A stretch of 64,000 nucleotides of DNA, from NCBI RefSeq assembly GCF_003201195.1, contig NZ_QICQ01000009.1, forward strand, positions 1-64,000, in the 5' to 3' direction. The position numbers and the translations under genes were made by a program. Shown here in pieces: positions 44,609-53,643 of this stretch (positions are counted from its first letter, which is position 1; each line of letters opens with the position of its first letter). The notes below the pieces were generated by a model. That model had not been told where the DNA came from. It was given only the letters and a program-made list of their open reading frames with translations, and searched no databases. Origin of the DNA: Nitrosomonas eutropha. GTDB taxonomy: Bacteria > Pseudomonadota > Gammaproteobacteria > Burkholderiales > Nitrosomonadaceae.

Positions 44609-44922
44609 GCCCAAATAATCCGCTCGCCGTTATTCGGCGTCCTGATGGATTATTGGGATTGAAGTTACGGGTAATCAAGATATATGTCATCTGGTAAAAA
44701 CCCTGTTGCCAGCTACGTCTCCAGGCCATGTTTAGCTCGGGGTGCGACAATTTGTCGCATTGAGATGCCTTTCTGGCCGGCTTATGATTGAGGCGCTCAG
44801 TATGGGTCATCCTATAAGGGAGCTTCTAAAATGGGTTCCCGGTTGAATTTTACGCTTCATTCCGCACAACCAGATTTTTAGGGGTATCCATCAGTTTTAA
44901 AGCTTTCAAAACAGGGAAAAAT
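44609..44922. promoter_or_regulatory. Intergenic region between the two receptor units
   Basis: 314 bp without a gene. It holds copy 2 of the 17-bp palindrome (listed separately) about 165 bp upstream of the next receptor, so it is probably the promoter region of the second unit. I see no Fur-like box and no strong terminator after the first receptor. Confidence 0.5.
44743..44759. promoter_or_regulatory. 17-bp palindrome, copy 2
   Basis: Identical to copy 1 at 40693 (TGCGACAATTTGTCGCA), and the flanking TTTGTCGCATT also matches. It lies upstream of the receptor gene at 44923, the first gene of the second receptor-propeller unit. The chance of an exact 17-bp repeat 4 kb apart with the same relation to related genes is very small. 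Confidence 0.65.
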
Positions 44923-47052
44923 ATGAAAGGCAGAAAAATCAAACAAAAACAAAAATGGGGATTGGGAGTCGAAAAAATCGGTTACGGCAAGTCTCTAATG
45001 CCATTGACGGTTGCGGTAACCGGGGTGCTGGCAGCTGTTGCACCCATCTGGGTACAGGCGCAAAGTACGGATGAATCGATACAACTGAAAACAATCCAGG
45101 TGATAGCACCAGAGATAGAGCCAGCGATCACGGTACAGAGCTTGCCAGAAGCAAAACGTGCCATGCGCCGGGTGCCGGGTGGCGCCAATGTGGTTGATAG
45201 CGAAACGTATGCCACGGGCCGTGCTTCAACAGTGCAGGATGCGCTGGGGTATTCGCCTGGCGTATTTGTCCAGTCTCGTGCCGGTGCTGAAGAGTCCCGC
45301 CTGTCGATTCGTGGCTCAGGTATACAACGCACATTCCATTTGCGCGGCATCAAGATTTTGCAGGATGGTTCACGGCTGAATCTGGCCGATGGCGGGGCGG
45401 ATTTTCAGGCAATCGAGCCCTTGGCTACCCGCTATATTGAAGTGTTCCGGGGAGGTAATGCACTGCAGTATGGATCAACCATGTTGGGAGGCGCGATCAA
45501 TTTCGTTACGCCGACTGGTTACGATGCGGAGCGTTTCCGCGCGCGGGGGGAGGCGGGTAGTTTTGGTTATAACCGCCTGATGGCTTCTTCTGGTGGCGTG
45601 CATGGTTCGCTGGATTATTTTGCCAGTGTTTCCCGTTACAGTCAGGATAGTTTTCGTGATTGGGCTGCTACCGATAACTGGCGTATGTTCAGTAATGCGG
45701 GATACCGTATCACCCCCGATCTGGAAACACGTTTTTACTTGACCTATGTTAAATCCGACTCGCAACTGCCAGGCAATCTGACCAAAGCGCAATTAAAATC
45801 TGATCCCAGGCAGGCGAATGCGTTTAGTCTGTTTGGACGACAAAAACGTGACATTGATCTTATCCGGGTGGCTAACCGTACCGTACTCAAACTGGGGAAC
45901 AGCCAGCAACTGGAATTTTCCGGATTCTACTCACACAAGAATCTGTGGCATCCCATTTACCAGGTGCTATCCCAACCCACCAATGATTATGGCGTGGGAT
46001 TACGCTATATCAATGAAATGCCGATTGCGAGTTATCGTAACCGTTTTGTGCTGGGTTTCGAACCGAGCTGGGGCAATGTCATGGATAACCGTTTCAAGAA
46101 TGATGGCGGTAATGCGGGTGCGCGCACTGCCAAATTTGATCAACATGCCAGCAGCTATGTTGTTTATGGAGAAAATCAGTTTTATTTGCTGCCGGAACTG
46201 TCGTTGATTGCTGGCGCACAATATACTTACACGACACGCAAACAAAAGGATCTGTTCATGGCCGGCGGGGTGGATCAGAGTAAGAGCAAAAACTATCAGC
46301 GCTTCACTCCCAAGGCGGGGCTAATTTATGAATTGAATCCAGATGTGCAATTTTTCAGTAATGTTAGCACCAGTTTTGAGCCACCCAGTTTTGCCGAGTT
46401 GACCAGCGGACCAGTTCAGGCACCGACATTTGCTAAAGCGCAGCGTGCCATTACGTTTGAGGTAGGCAGCCGGGGCCGGTTATTTAATATGGCTGAGTGG
46501 GATGTGGCACTGTACCGTGCGCATGTGCGCAATGAATTGCTTGCGCTGGTGGATCCTGCTACCAGCTCCCCAATAGGTACGGCCAACGCAGATAAGACCG
46601 TGCATCAGGGGATTGAACTAGGTTTGGATGTGGAACTGGCAAAAATGCTTTACCTGCGCCAGATGTATATGTTCAGCGATTTCAAATTTGATAAGGATGC
46701 CGTTTTCGGCAATAACCAGCTGGCCGGTATTCCGCGTCATTTCTATAAAGCCGAGCTGACCTATCGCCACGCTGACGGTTACTATATTGGTCCGAATGTG
46801 GAATGGTCGCCGCAGAAGTATTACGTGGATCATGCCAATACGCTCTCGGCTGATTCCTACGCACTGCTGGGCTTTAAAATTGGCAAACGGAGCAAAAGCG
46901 GATTCTCCTGGTTTGCCGAGGCACGCAATCTGACCGATCGCAAGTATGCCGCTACTACGGGCGTAGTGGAGAATGCAAGAGGTATCGATCAGGCCCAATT
47001 CCTGCCGGGAGACGGGCGCTCCTTCTTTGCCGGTCTGGAATATCGAATGTAG
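44923..47052 (+). CDS. TonB-dependent receptor (FecA-like, propeller-linked, copy 2)
   Basis: A 709-residue outer-membrane receptor with a long basic leader (MKGRKIKQKQKWGLG) before the hydrophobic signal core. The plug is FecA-like: RASTVQDALGYSPGVFVQSR, SRLSIRGSGIQRTFHLRGI and YIEVFRGGNALQYGSTMLGG. The C-terminal strand is FFAGLEYRM. It has no FecR-interacting signalling extension, so it is not a self-regulating receptor. Ferric-siderophore uptake is usual for this subgroup, but the ligand is not shown. The propeller gene follows after 65 bp, then the thioredoxin-like gene, forming a three-gene unit. Confidence 0.9.
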   Translation: MKGRKIKQKQKWGLGVEKIGYGKSLMPLTVAVTGVLAAVAPIWVQAQSTDESIQLKTIQVIAPEIEPAITVQSLPEAKRAMRRVPGGANVVDSETYATGRASTVQDALGYSPGVFVQSRAGAEESRLSIRGSGIQRTFHLRGIKILQDGSRLNLADGGADFQAIEPLATRYIEVFRGGNALQYGSTMLGGAINFVTPTGYDAERFRARGEAGSFGYNRLMASSGGVHGSLDYFASVSRYSQDSFRDWAATDNWRMFSNAGYRITPDLETRFYLTYVKSDSQLPGNLTKAQLKSDPRQANAFSLFGRQKRDIDLIRVANRTVLKLGNSQQLEFSGFYSHKNLWHPIYQVLSQPTNDYGVGLRYINEMPIASYRNRFVLGFEPSWGNVMDNRFKNDGGNAGARTAKFDQHASSYVVYGENQFYLLPELSLIAGAQYTYTTRKQKDLFMAGGVDQSKSKNYQRFTPKAGLIYELNPDVQFFSNVSTSFEPPSFAELTSGPVQAPTFAKAQRAITFEVGSRGRLFNMAEWDVALYRAHVRNELLALVDPATSSPIGTANADKTVHQGIELGLDVELAKMLYLRQMYMFSDFKFDKDAVFGNNQLAGIPRHFYKAELTYRHADGYYIGPNVEWSPQKYYVDHANTLSADSYALLGFKIGKRSKSGFSWFAEARNLTDRKYAATTGVVENARGIDQAQFLPGDGRSFFAGLEYRM

Positions 47053-47117
47053 CATATTCATTCTTCCTGCTGGCCAGTTCGGCTGGCAGGTTGGTATTTA
47101 ACTTAAATGGAGTGAAA

Positions 47118-48356
47118 ATGTCGATTAAACATCTCATTACAGCAATCTTTATGGCTGTAATTTCTGCAGCAATTCCTTTTACTGAGGCGGCAGAACATGC
47201 CCATGACGCCAAGGCAGCAAAACCCAAGCATGATATGAACAAAATGTGGGCAGAAATGCGTACTCGGGCAGTTGGCATGGCTGTTTCCGTGGCGGCCGAT
47301 GAAAAGGGAGTATTGTGGCTGGCACGTATGCAGGATGGCCATCTCAAAGTGAGCCGCTCTGAAGATAATGGCAAGCATTTTTCCGAAGAGGTGACTGTCA
47401 ATCCACAACCAGAAGCAATTCTGGCGGAAGGGCAGAATCGACCTAAGATCGCGGCACGTAACGGCGTCATTGTCGTCACCTGGGTGCAGGCATTACCAAA
47501 GGTGTTTTCCGGCAATGTCCGTTTTGCTCGTTCAGTGGATGAGGGCAAGACTTTTTCAGCGCCGGTGACAGTCAATGATGATCACGAAGAAACCAGCCAT
47601 GGTTTCAGTACATTGACACTGGATGATCGTGGCCATGTAACAGTGGCCTGGTTTGATGGACGTGAGCGCGATGCAGCCGTCAAATCCGGGCAGGAATATA
47701 TTGGCAGTACCGTTTATTACGCAGTGTCAGAGGATGGAGGGGCGAGTTTTTCTGCAAATCGTAAACTGGCAGATCATGCGTGCGAGTGCTGCCGGATCAG
47801 CATGACACTGGGGGTTAATGATACCCCGTTTGTTTTCTGGCGTCATATCTTCGATGGCAGCATGCGCGACTTTGCACTGGCGCGATTGGGTGCACAACCC
47901 AGGGTAGTTCGGGCCAGTGAGGATGGCTGGGAAATTAATGCCTGTCCGCATCATGGGGGGGATATTGCGGCAGATGCAGTGGGTGACATTCATCTGGCAT
48001 GGTTTACCGGTAATTCGGAGCATCCTGGATTATTCTATCGGCGTATTGATGGTGAAAAAATGACTACAACTACCCCCCATGCATTTGGTGATCTCGACTT
48101 TCAGCCAGGTCATCCCGTTGTATTTGCGCATGATAAACAAGTGTTTCTGGCCTGGCGCGAATTTGATGGTGACAATTACCGGATGATGACCTCTGTTTCG
48201 GCAGATCGGGGCGATACCTGGTCAACAGCGCGCATCGTGGCAACAACCAGTGGTGCAGCAGATTTACCGATATTTGTAACAGATGCGCACAAACCGCTTG
48301 TTGTCTGGAACAGTACGCAAGACGGGATACGTCTTTTTGATGTGGGAGGTGATTAA
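47118..48356 (+). CDS. Secreted Asp-box beta-propeller protein, paralogue 2
   Basis: A 412-residue exported protein (signal peptide MSIKHLITAIFMAVISAAIPFTEAA) with a His/Met-rich mature start (HAHDAKAAKPKHDMNKM). Asp boxes include SEDNGKHF (81-88), SVDEGKTF and SEDGGASF. It shares with the protein at 40758 the motifs ACECCR (Cys222, 224, 225) and NACPHHGG (Cys276, His278), and aligns with it over the full propeller. ATG 47118 is preferred over 47091 because GGAGTG precedes it. Its stop overlaps the next gene by 1 bp (TAATG), so translation is coupled to the thioredoxin-like protein. Confidence 0.82.
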   Translation: MSIKHLITAIFMAVISAAIPFTEAAEHAHDAKAAKPKHDMNKMWAEMRTRAVGMAVSVAADEKGVLWLARMQDGHLKVSRSEDNGKHFSEEVTVNPQPEAILAEGQNRPKIAARNGVIVVTWVQALPKVFSGNVRFARSVDEGKTFSAPVTVNDDHEETSHGFSTLTLDDRGHVTVAWFDGRERDAAVKSGQEYIGSTVYYAVSEDGGASFSANRKLADHACECCRISMTLGVNDTPFVFWRHIFDGSMRDFALARLGAQPRVVRASEDGWEINACPHHGGDIAADAVGDIHLAWFTGNSEHPGLFYRRIDGEKMTTTTPHAFGDLDFQPGHPVVFAHDKQVFLAWREFDGDNYRMMTSVSADRGDTWSTARIVATTSGAADLPIFVTDAHKPLVVWNSTQDGIRLFDVGGD

Positions 48357-48856
48357 TGATGCGTCGCTTACTATGTATATTGCTGCTGGTAGTGGCAGGT
48401 GCTGCTTCGGCAGCGGATAACTTGCGTCCCTTTGTGTCCGGCAGCATGGCGCAAATTCAGGAAGAGTATGCTGGCAAGCCTTTTGTGATGTTTCTCTGGT
48501 CGCTGACCTGTACCTACTGTCCAACCGAACTGGAAATGCTTGGAAAATTCAAGTGGCAGCATCCAGAGCTGAATCTGGTGTTGATTGCAACGGATACACC
48601 GGAGGATAGGCCGGAAATCGTTTCTCATCTTGCCGGCTACGGATTAAGTGAGATTGAGAGTAACTGGGTATTTGCTGAAGATATGCCTGAACGTTTGCGT
48701 TTCGAGATTGACCGCCGCTGGTATGGTGAAGTGCCGCGTACCTATTTTTATGATCAAGCACATGAACGCCTGGTCAAGACCGGTCTGGTCGGTGAGGCAT
48801 TTGTCAAGAAATGGCTGACGCTTGTCAGCATGAATACACCATCGACAGGCAAGTAA
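48356..48856 (+). CDS. Periplasmic thioredoxin-like protein (TlpA type)
   Basis: A 166-residue exported protein with signal peptide MMRRLLCILLLVVAGAASA. The thioredoxin fold starts KPFVMFLWSLTCTYCPTELEML; the redox pair is Cys52-x-x-Cys55 (CTYC). A cis-Pro occurs in GEVPRTYFYD. It is translationally coupled to the propeller gene upstream, so a plausible task is to reduce or isomerise the propeller's clustered cysteines. This is an inference; heme-lyase type TlpA proteins are an alternative. Confidence 0.85.
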   Translation: MMRRLLCILLLVVAGAASAADNLRPFVSGSMAQIQEEYAGKPFVMFLWSLTCTYCPTELEMLGKFKWQHPELNLVLIATDTPEDRPEIVSHLAGYGLSEIESNWVFAEDMPERLRFEIDRRWYGEVPRTYFYDQAHERLVKTGLVGEAFVKKWLTLVSMNTPSTGK

Positions 48857-49037
48857 TCCATACCCGTACTTTTCCGATCAGATCTATGTATAGCTGATCT
48901 GCAGCCGGTTTTCGTTCTTTTTAGTTGGGCAGCTTGCTCTTTAGGGCTCATGCTTGTAATCTTTTTTATCAGGCCCAATCCTGCTCTAGTTGCGGCAGGT
49001 GGTGTCTGGCCTGAAATTTGACCATGCGGGAGGTGTC

Positions 49038-51557
49038 TTGAGCAATCCATTCATTGTTAGAAAGGCTGCAGTACTGGGGGCGGGAGTTATGGGTGCTCAA
49101 ATTGCAGCACATCTGGTTAATGCCAACATAGAGACATTACTGTTCGAATTGTCGGCCGAATCGGGCAATCCCGATGCCAATGTACTGAAGGCGATCAACA
49201 GACTGAATAAACAGGACCCTTCTCCCCTATCGGTAATTGACCGGGCAAGCTGTATTGAACCCGCCAATTACGAGCAACATCTGGAAAAGCTGGGTGAGTG
49301 CGATCTTGTGATCGAAGCGATTACCGAACGGCTGGAGCTGAAGTCGGAGTTGTACGAAAAAGTTGCACCCTATCTGAATAATCAGGCCATTCTGGCCAGT
49401 AATACTTCTGGTCTTTCCATCAACCAACTGGCTGCAGCCGTTCCCGAGGCCCTGCGACCGCGCTTTTGCGGCATTCATTTCTTTAATCCACCCCGTTACA
49501 TGTATCTGGTGGAATTGATCCCAGGAAAACAGAGTGATCAAGGCGTACTTGATGCACTGGAAAGTTTCCTGGTGACCAGTCTGGGTAAAGGTGTTATCCA
49601 CGCCAAGGATACGCCCAACTTTGTTGCCAACCGGGTAGGGGTCTTTTCCATGCTGGCGACCATGCATCATGCCCGGCAATTCGGTTTGAATTTTAGTCTG
49701 GTGGATAAGCTGACTGGTAGGTTGATCGGGCGGCCGAAAAGTGCAACCTTTCGTACTGCTGATCTGGTCGGACTGGATGTGCTAACGCATGTCGTACAAA
49801 CCATGCAGAACAGCCTGACAGAGGATCCCTGGCATGCGCATTACGCTGTTCCCGACTGGTTGCAAAGACTGGTTAATCAGGGCGCACTCGGACAGAAGAG
49901 TGGCAAGGGGGTTTATCAGAAGCAGGGCAAGGAAATCCATGTGTTGAATCCGGATACGGATACGTATCAACTGGCGCAGAACGAAGTTGACAGCGAAATC
50001 GAAGCACTGTTGAAACAGAAAGATCCTGTAGCCCGGTTTGTGGCGTTGCACGATCATCCCCATCCGCAGGCCCGATTTCTGTGGGCGATTCATCGTGATC
50101 TGTTCCATTATTGTGCCGTCCATTTGGAATCAATTGCCCATAATGCACGTGACCTTGACCTGGCGATACGCTGGGGATTTGGCTGGCAACGGGGCCCTTT
50201 CGAGATTTGGCAGGCAGCGGGATGGAATACGCTTGCTGGTTGGATAGCAGCGGATATTGCTGCTGGCAAAGCCATGGCTGCAACGCCGCTGCCAGCTTGG
50301 GTGCAGGTGGTTGGACAGAGTGCTGCTCAGGGAGTACACGCACAGGAGGGCTCCTATGCGCCGGTGGCGAACAATTTGCAGCCACGTTCGCAGTTGCCGG
50401 TGTACCGGCGTCAGCTATTCCCGGACAGGCTGGTTGGCGAGGAAAGGGTCTATGGTGAAACAATTCTGGAAACAGACGCACTGCGCATGTGGCATACCGG
50501 AGATCAGATTGCCATCGTCAGTTTCAAAACCAAGAAGCATACTATTGATAATCTGGTTCTACAGGGGATGCAACAGGTTATCACTGAAGCCGAGCGTCAT
50601 TTTCGCGCATTGGTAATCTGGCAGACCGAACCGCCATTCTCACTAGGTGCCAATCTGCAAAAGGCGGCAGAAAAACCGAAAACAGAAGTATCGCAAGCTC
50701 CCTTGGCACCTCCGGCACCACCTTCAGCATTTGATCTATTTATCCGGAAATTCAAAAAGTCTGCACAGTCCACCATTCTGCAAGCAGCCCGCAGCCTGGA
50801 TATAGCCGACAAGTTAATGGCTGGAAAACTGGCTGAAGTGGAAGTGATGATTGCTCATTTTCAGCAGATTTCGCAGCAGCTTCGCTACAGTATGATACCG
50901 ACCGTTGCTGCGGTCGATAATATGGCGTTGGGTGGAGGGTGCGAGTTTGTCATGCACTGTGATCGCGCGGTAGCAACACTGGAAACCTACATTGGCCTGG
51001 TTGAGGCGGGTGTAGGGCTGCTGCCAGCCGGAGGCGGGTGTAAGGAATTTGCCTTGCGCGCCGCGCGTAATGCGATTGATGGGGACCCTTTCCTTTATCT
51101 AAAGCATTATTTTCAGACGGTGGCTATGGCACAACTGGCTAAAAGTGCAGAGCATGCAAAGGCATTGCATTATCTGCAGCCTGCTGATGTAGTTGTCATG
51201 AATCGTCTTGAATTACTGCACATTGCCAAGGCGCAGGCGCTTGCGTTGGCAGAGACCGGGTATCGTCCGCCATTGCGTCCGCGTGAAATCGTAGTGGCAG
51301 GGGCAACGGGAGCTGCTACGATCAAAAGTAATATGGTCAACTTGCTGGAAGGTGGCTTTATTTCCGAGCATGATTACCTGATTGGCAGCAAGATCGCGCA
51401 TGTTATGTGTGGCGGTGATATTGTCGCGGGCAGCCGGGTGGATGAAGAGTGGTTGCTGAAGCTTGAGCGTACAGCATTCATTGAGCTGCTGGCGACCGAG
51501 AAGACTCAGGATCGCATTGCGCATACGCTGAAAACCGGTAAACCGCTGCGCAACTGA
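49038..51557 (+). CDS. fadB: 3-hydroxyacyl-CoA dehydrogenase / enoyl-CoA hydratase fusion (FadN/FadB-like)
   Basis: An 839-residue fused beta-oxidation enzyme with the dehydrogenase first, the opposite of E. coli FadB and like Bacillus FadN. The NAD-binding site is VLGAGVMGAQIAAH (residues 12-25), and FFNPPRYMYLVELI carries the catalytic Glu. The hydratase/isomerase part comes last, with MALGGGCEFVMHCD and EAGVGLLPAGGGCKE. The start is TTG 49038, preceded by GGGAGG, which begins MSNPFIVRKAAVLGAG; the frame is open further upstream but without a start. The thiolase gene follows 64 bp downstream. Confidence 0.92.
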   Translation: MSNPFIVRKAAVLGAGVMGAQIAAHLVNANIETLLFELSAESGNPDANVLKAINRLNKQDPSPLSVIDRASCIEPANYEQHLEKLGECDLVIEAITERLELKSELYEKVAPYLNNQAILASNTSGLSINQLAAAVPEALRPRFCGIHFFNPPRYMYLVELIPGKQSDQGVLDALESFLVTSLGKGVIHAKDTPNFVANRVGVFSMLATMHHARQFGLNFSLVDKLTGRLIGRPKSATFRTADLVGLDVLTHVVQTMQNSLTEDPWHAHYAVPDWLQRLVNQGALGQKSGKGVYQKQGKEIHVLNPDTDTYQLAQNEVDSEIEALLKQKDPVARFVALHDHPHPQARFLWAIHRDLFHYCAVHLESIAHNARDLDLAIRWGFGWQRGPFEIWQAAGWNTLAGWIAADIAAGKAMAATPLPAWVQVVGQSAAQGVHAQEGSYAPVANNLQPRSQLPVYRRQLFPDRLVGEERVYGETILETDALRMWHTGDQIAIVSFKTKKHTIDNLVLQGMQQVITEAERHFRALVIWQTEPPFSLGANLQKAAEKPKTEVSQAPLAPPAPPSAFDLFIRKFKKSAQSTILQAARSLDIADKLMAGKLAEVEVMIAHFQQISQQLRYSMIPTVAAVDNMALGGGCEFVMHCDRAVATLETYIGLVEAGVGLLPAGGGCKEFALRAARNAIDGDPFLYLKHYFQTVAMAQLAKSAEHAKALHYLQPADVVVMNRLELLHIAKAQALALAETGYRPPLRPREIVVAGATGAATIKSNMVNLLEGGFISEHDYLIGSKIAHVMCGGDIVAGSRVDEEWLLKLERTAFIELLATEKTQDRIAHTLKTGKPLRN

Positions 51558-51621
51558 GTGATTTGGAGTTGCGGAAGATGGGCGTGATGAAATAAAAATT
51601 CAAGTATTGAAGGAGAAACTG

Positions 51622-52824
51622 ATGACCAGGCAAGTGCAGGAGGCTTATATCGTAGCCGCTACACGCACACCGGTAGGTAAAGCGCCACGGGGCATGTTCA
51701 AGGATGCTCGGCCGGACGACATGTTAGTGCATGTGCTGCAGGTAGTGCTGAAACAGTGTGCAGGGCTGGATCCGGCAGCGGTTGAAGATGTTATCGTCGG
51801 TTGTGCCATGCCGGAAGCGGAACAGGGGATTAATGTGGCGCGCGTAGCACTGCTGCTGGCTGGTCTGCCGGTTAGCGTGCCGGGTGTAACAATTAATCGG
51901 TTTTGCGCTTCCGGCCTGCAGGCGGTTGCCATGGCAGCCGACCGGATTCGGTTAGGTGAAGCGGATGTCATCATTGCTGGCGGCACCGAAAGCATGAGTA
52001 TGGTGCCGATGATGGGTAACAAAGTGGCGATGAACCCGGCTTTATTTAAGCCAGAGAGTGAACAGGTAGCCATTGCTTATGGCATGGGGATTACTGCCGA
52101 AAAGGTGGCGGAACAATGGAAGGTCAGCCGTGAGGCGCAGGATGAATTTGCACTGGAAAGCCATCACCGTGCGATTCGCGCCATCGAACAAGGGGAATTC
52201 AGGGATGAAATTTCTCCTTATCCCGTTCATGAAGACCGGCCGGACCTGAATACGCACGAAATCCACGATTTCTCCGTTATCAGGGATACTGACGAGGGAC
52301 CCCGGGCGAATAGCAGCCCGGAGGCACTCGCCCGGTTACGTCCGGTGTTTGCAGCACGAGGATCTGTCACGGCGGGTAACAGCTCGCAAATGTCGGATGG
52401 AGCAGGTGCGGTGGTGGTGGCGAGCGAGGCAGCTTTGCAGCGCTTTAATCTGACACCGATCGGGCGATTTATTGGTTATGCGGTGGCTGGTGTGCCGCCG
52501 GAAATCATGGGGATAGGACCCGTCGAGGCGATTCCTAAAGTGCTGAAACAAACCGGCATCAAACAGGATGAACTTGACTGGATTGAGTTGAACGAGGCAT
52601 TCGCTGCGCAAAGTCTGGCTGTTATCCATGATCTCGGATTGGATCGGGCAAAAGTTAATCCACTGGGTGGGGCCATTGCACTGGGTCATCCACTGGGTGC
52701 AACCGGTGCGATTCGCGTGGCAACATTACTGAGCGGATTACGTCGTCACAAACTCAAATATGGCATGGTCACCATGTGCATTGGCGGCGGAATGGGAGCG
52801 GCAGGCGTATTTGAAGCGCTATAA
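51622..52824 (+). CDS. fadA: Acetyl-CoA acyltransferase (thiolase)
   Basis: A 400-residue thiolase that cleaves 3-ketoacyl-CoA in the last step of beta-oxidation. Active-site residues are Cys95 (NRFCASGLQ), His356 ([11 protein letters not shown]) and Cys386 (TMCIGGGMG). The AAGGAGAAACTG site and ATG 51622 fix the start. It is the second gene after the fused dehydrogenase/hydratase, and a strong terminator follows directly. Together with fadE and fadD at 20.6-24.8 kb the set for fatty-acid degradation is complete except for the electron-transfer flavoprotein. Confidence 0.95.
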   Translation: MTRQVQEAYIVAATRTPVGKAPRGMFKDARPDDMLVHVLQVVLKQCAGLDPAAVEDVIVGCAMPEAEQGINVARVALLLAGLPVSVPGVTINRFCASGLQAVAMAADRIRLGEADVIIAGGTESMSMVPMMGNKVAMNPALFKPESEQVAIAYGMGITAEKVAEQWKVSREAQDEFALESHHRAIRAIEQGEFRDEISPYPVHEDRPDLNTHEIHDFSVIRDTDEGPRANSSPEALARLRPVFAARGSVTAGNSSQMSDGAGAVVVASEAALQRFNLTPIGRFIGYAVAGVPPEIMGIGPVEAIPKVLKQTGIKQDELDWIELNEAFAAQSLAVIHDLGLDRAKVNPLGGAIALGHPLGATGAIRVATLLSGLRRHKLKYGMVTMCIGGGMGAAGVFEAL

Positions 52825-52831
52825 ACAAAGC

Positions 52832-52863
52832 ATCAGTCCGATAGAGCAAATCGGACTGATTTT
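52832..52863 (+). terminator. Rho-independent terminator after fadA
   Basis: Perfect 11-bp arms (ATCAGTCCGAT / ATCGGACTGAT) around a 7-nt loop, followed by TTTT. It lies 8 bp after the thiolase stop. On the other strand it has a weaker A/T context, so it may also stop the convergent lipoprotein transcript. Confidence 0.9.
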
Positions 52864-52877
52864 GGCGGGCGGCTGAT

Positions 52878-53216
52878 TTATTGGGCAGGTATCTGTAATC
52901 TTCCTGTAAAAATTGTTTGATTACTGGTGGAATAAGTCGCCTCGCCCTGATGCTCCCACCACTCATTTTCTCCCGCAACATAACGCGCACCTGATGCAGA
53001 AATTGCAAGATTAAGAATCTCCATCCTGCCGTCGGGAAAAGTAAGCGTCACCGTATCATCATCCCGATAAACCGCCCGTACCGCCTGCCCGGAATCTGAA
53101 ACAAAAATTACCGAGCTGATGACTGCTGCCATGGGGTTGGGAGATGTTAGCGGTGTGCAGGATGTCAGGATCGCAAGTAGCGGGAAGAGGATAAAATATT
53201 TTAGAAATCGTTTCAT
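52878..53216 (-). CDS. MliC-like lipoprotein (lysozyme inhibitor family)
   Basis: A 112-residue lipoprotein: signal MKRFLKYFILFPLLAILTSC gives the lipobox LTSC. The mature region has the small beta-barrel pattern of the MliC/COG3895 family: VTLTFPDGRMEILNLAISASGARYVAGENEWWEHQGEATYST. MliC members inhibit C-type lysozymes in the periplasm. The typical cysteine pair of E. coli MliC is not seen, so the lysozyme role is unproven. It is a single gene, convergent with fadA. Confidence 0.75.
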   Translation of the reverse strand: MKRFLKYFILFPLLAILTSCTPLTSPNPMAAVISSVIFVSDSGQAVRAVYRDDDTVTLTFPDGRMEILNLAISASGARYVAGENEWWEHQGEATYSTSNQTIFTGRLQIPAQ

Positions 53217-53264
53217 ACGATTACCTGGTATTGGGGTTGTTATAAGGATCGGGCTACAAATTTT

Positions 53265-53531
53265 CTATAACCTGCGTTGTTTATCATATGTAAAAGCTGT
53301 TTTTAACCCGGCTAATAGCGCAGGGATGCTGGCTTGGATATTGGCAGCATCGAAATCAGCCAGTCCAAGAGCAATACCAAAGAAAGTAGCAAAAATTCCT
53401 GTGGTTGTAAGAATTGTAGGATCGTAGATCAAAATTTTATCGTCGTATCTGATGTGGAAATATAGGATTGGAATTGATATGAACCCAAGAAATAACAGAG
53501 TATGGATGGGTAGCGTAGTAAAAAATGACAT
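53265..53531 (-). pseudogene. ExbB/TolQ/ZorA-like membrane protein, N-terminal fragment
   Basis: An 88-codon frame with a helix FFTTLPIHTLLFLGFISIPILYFHI, then PTILTTTGIFATFFGIALGL and IQASIPALLAGLKTAF. This is the start of the MotA/TolQ/ExbB proton-channel type, closest in my memory to ZorA-like proteins (PTILTTLGILGTF...GIxxGL..F... IPxLLxGLKTAF). The usual continuation 'TAFxxSLxG' and the rest of the channel are absent; it ends TYDKQRRL. Truncated remnant, perhaps of a Zorya-type or related system; no partner gene nearby. Confidence 0.6.
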
Positions 53532-53643
53532 AGTTTAGAAAAATTTAAAATAGTTTTCTTGGTTAAATAAACTGCTTATTCGGTAGAAACTTTAGATTTC
53601 TCTGTTATAACCATTTCAGATAGATCTCGGTGGTTGTTTTATA

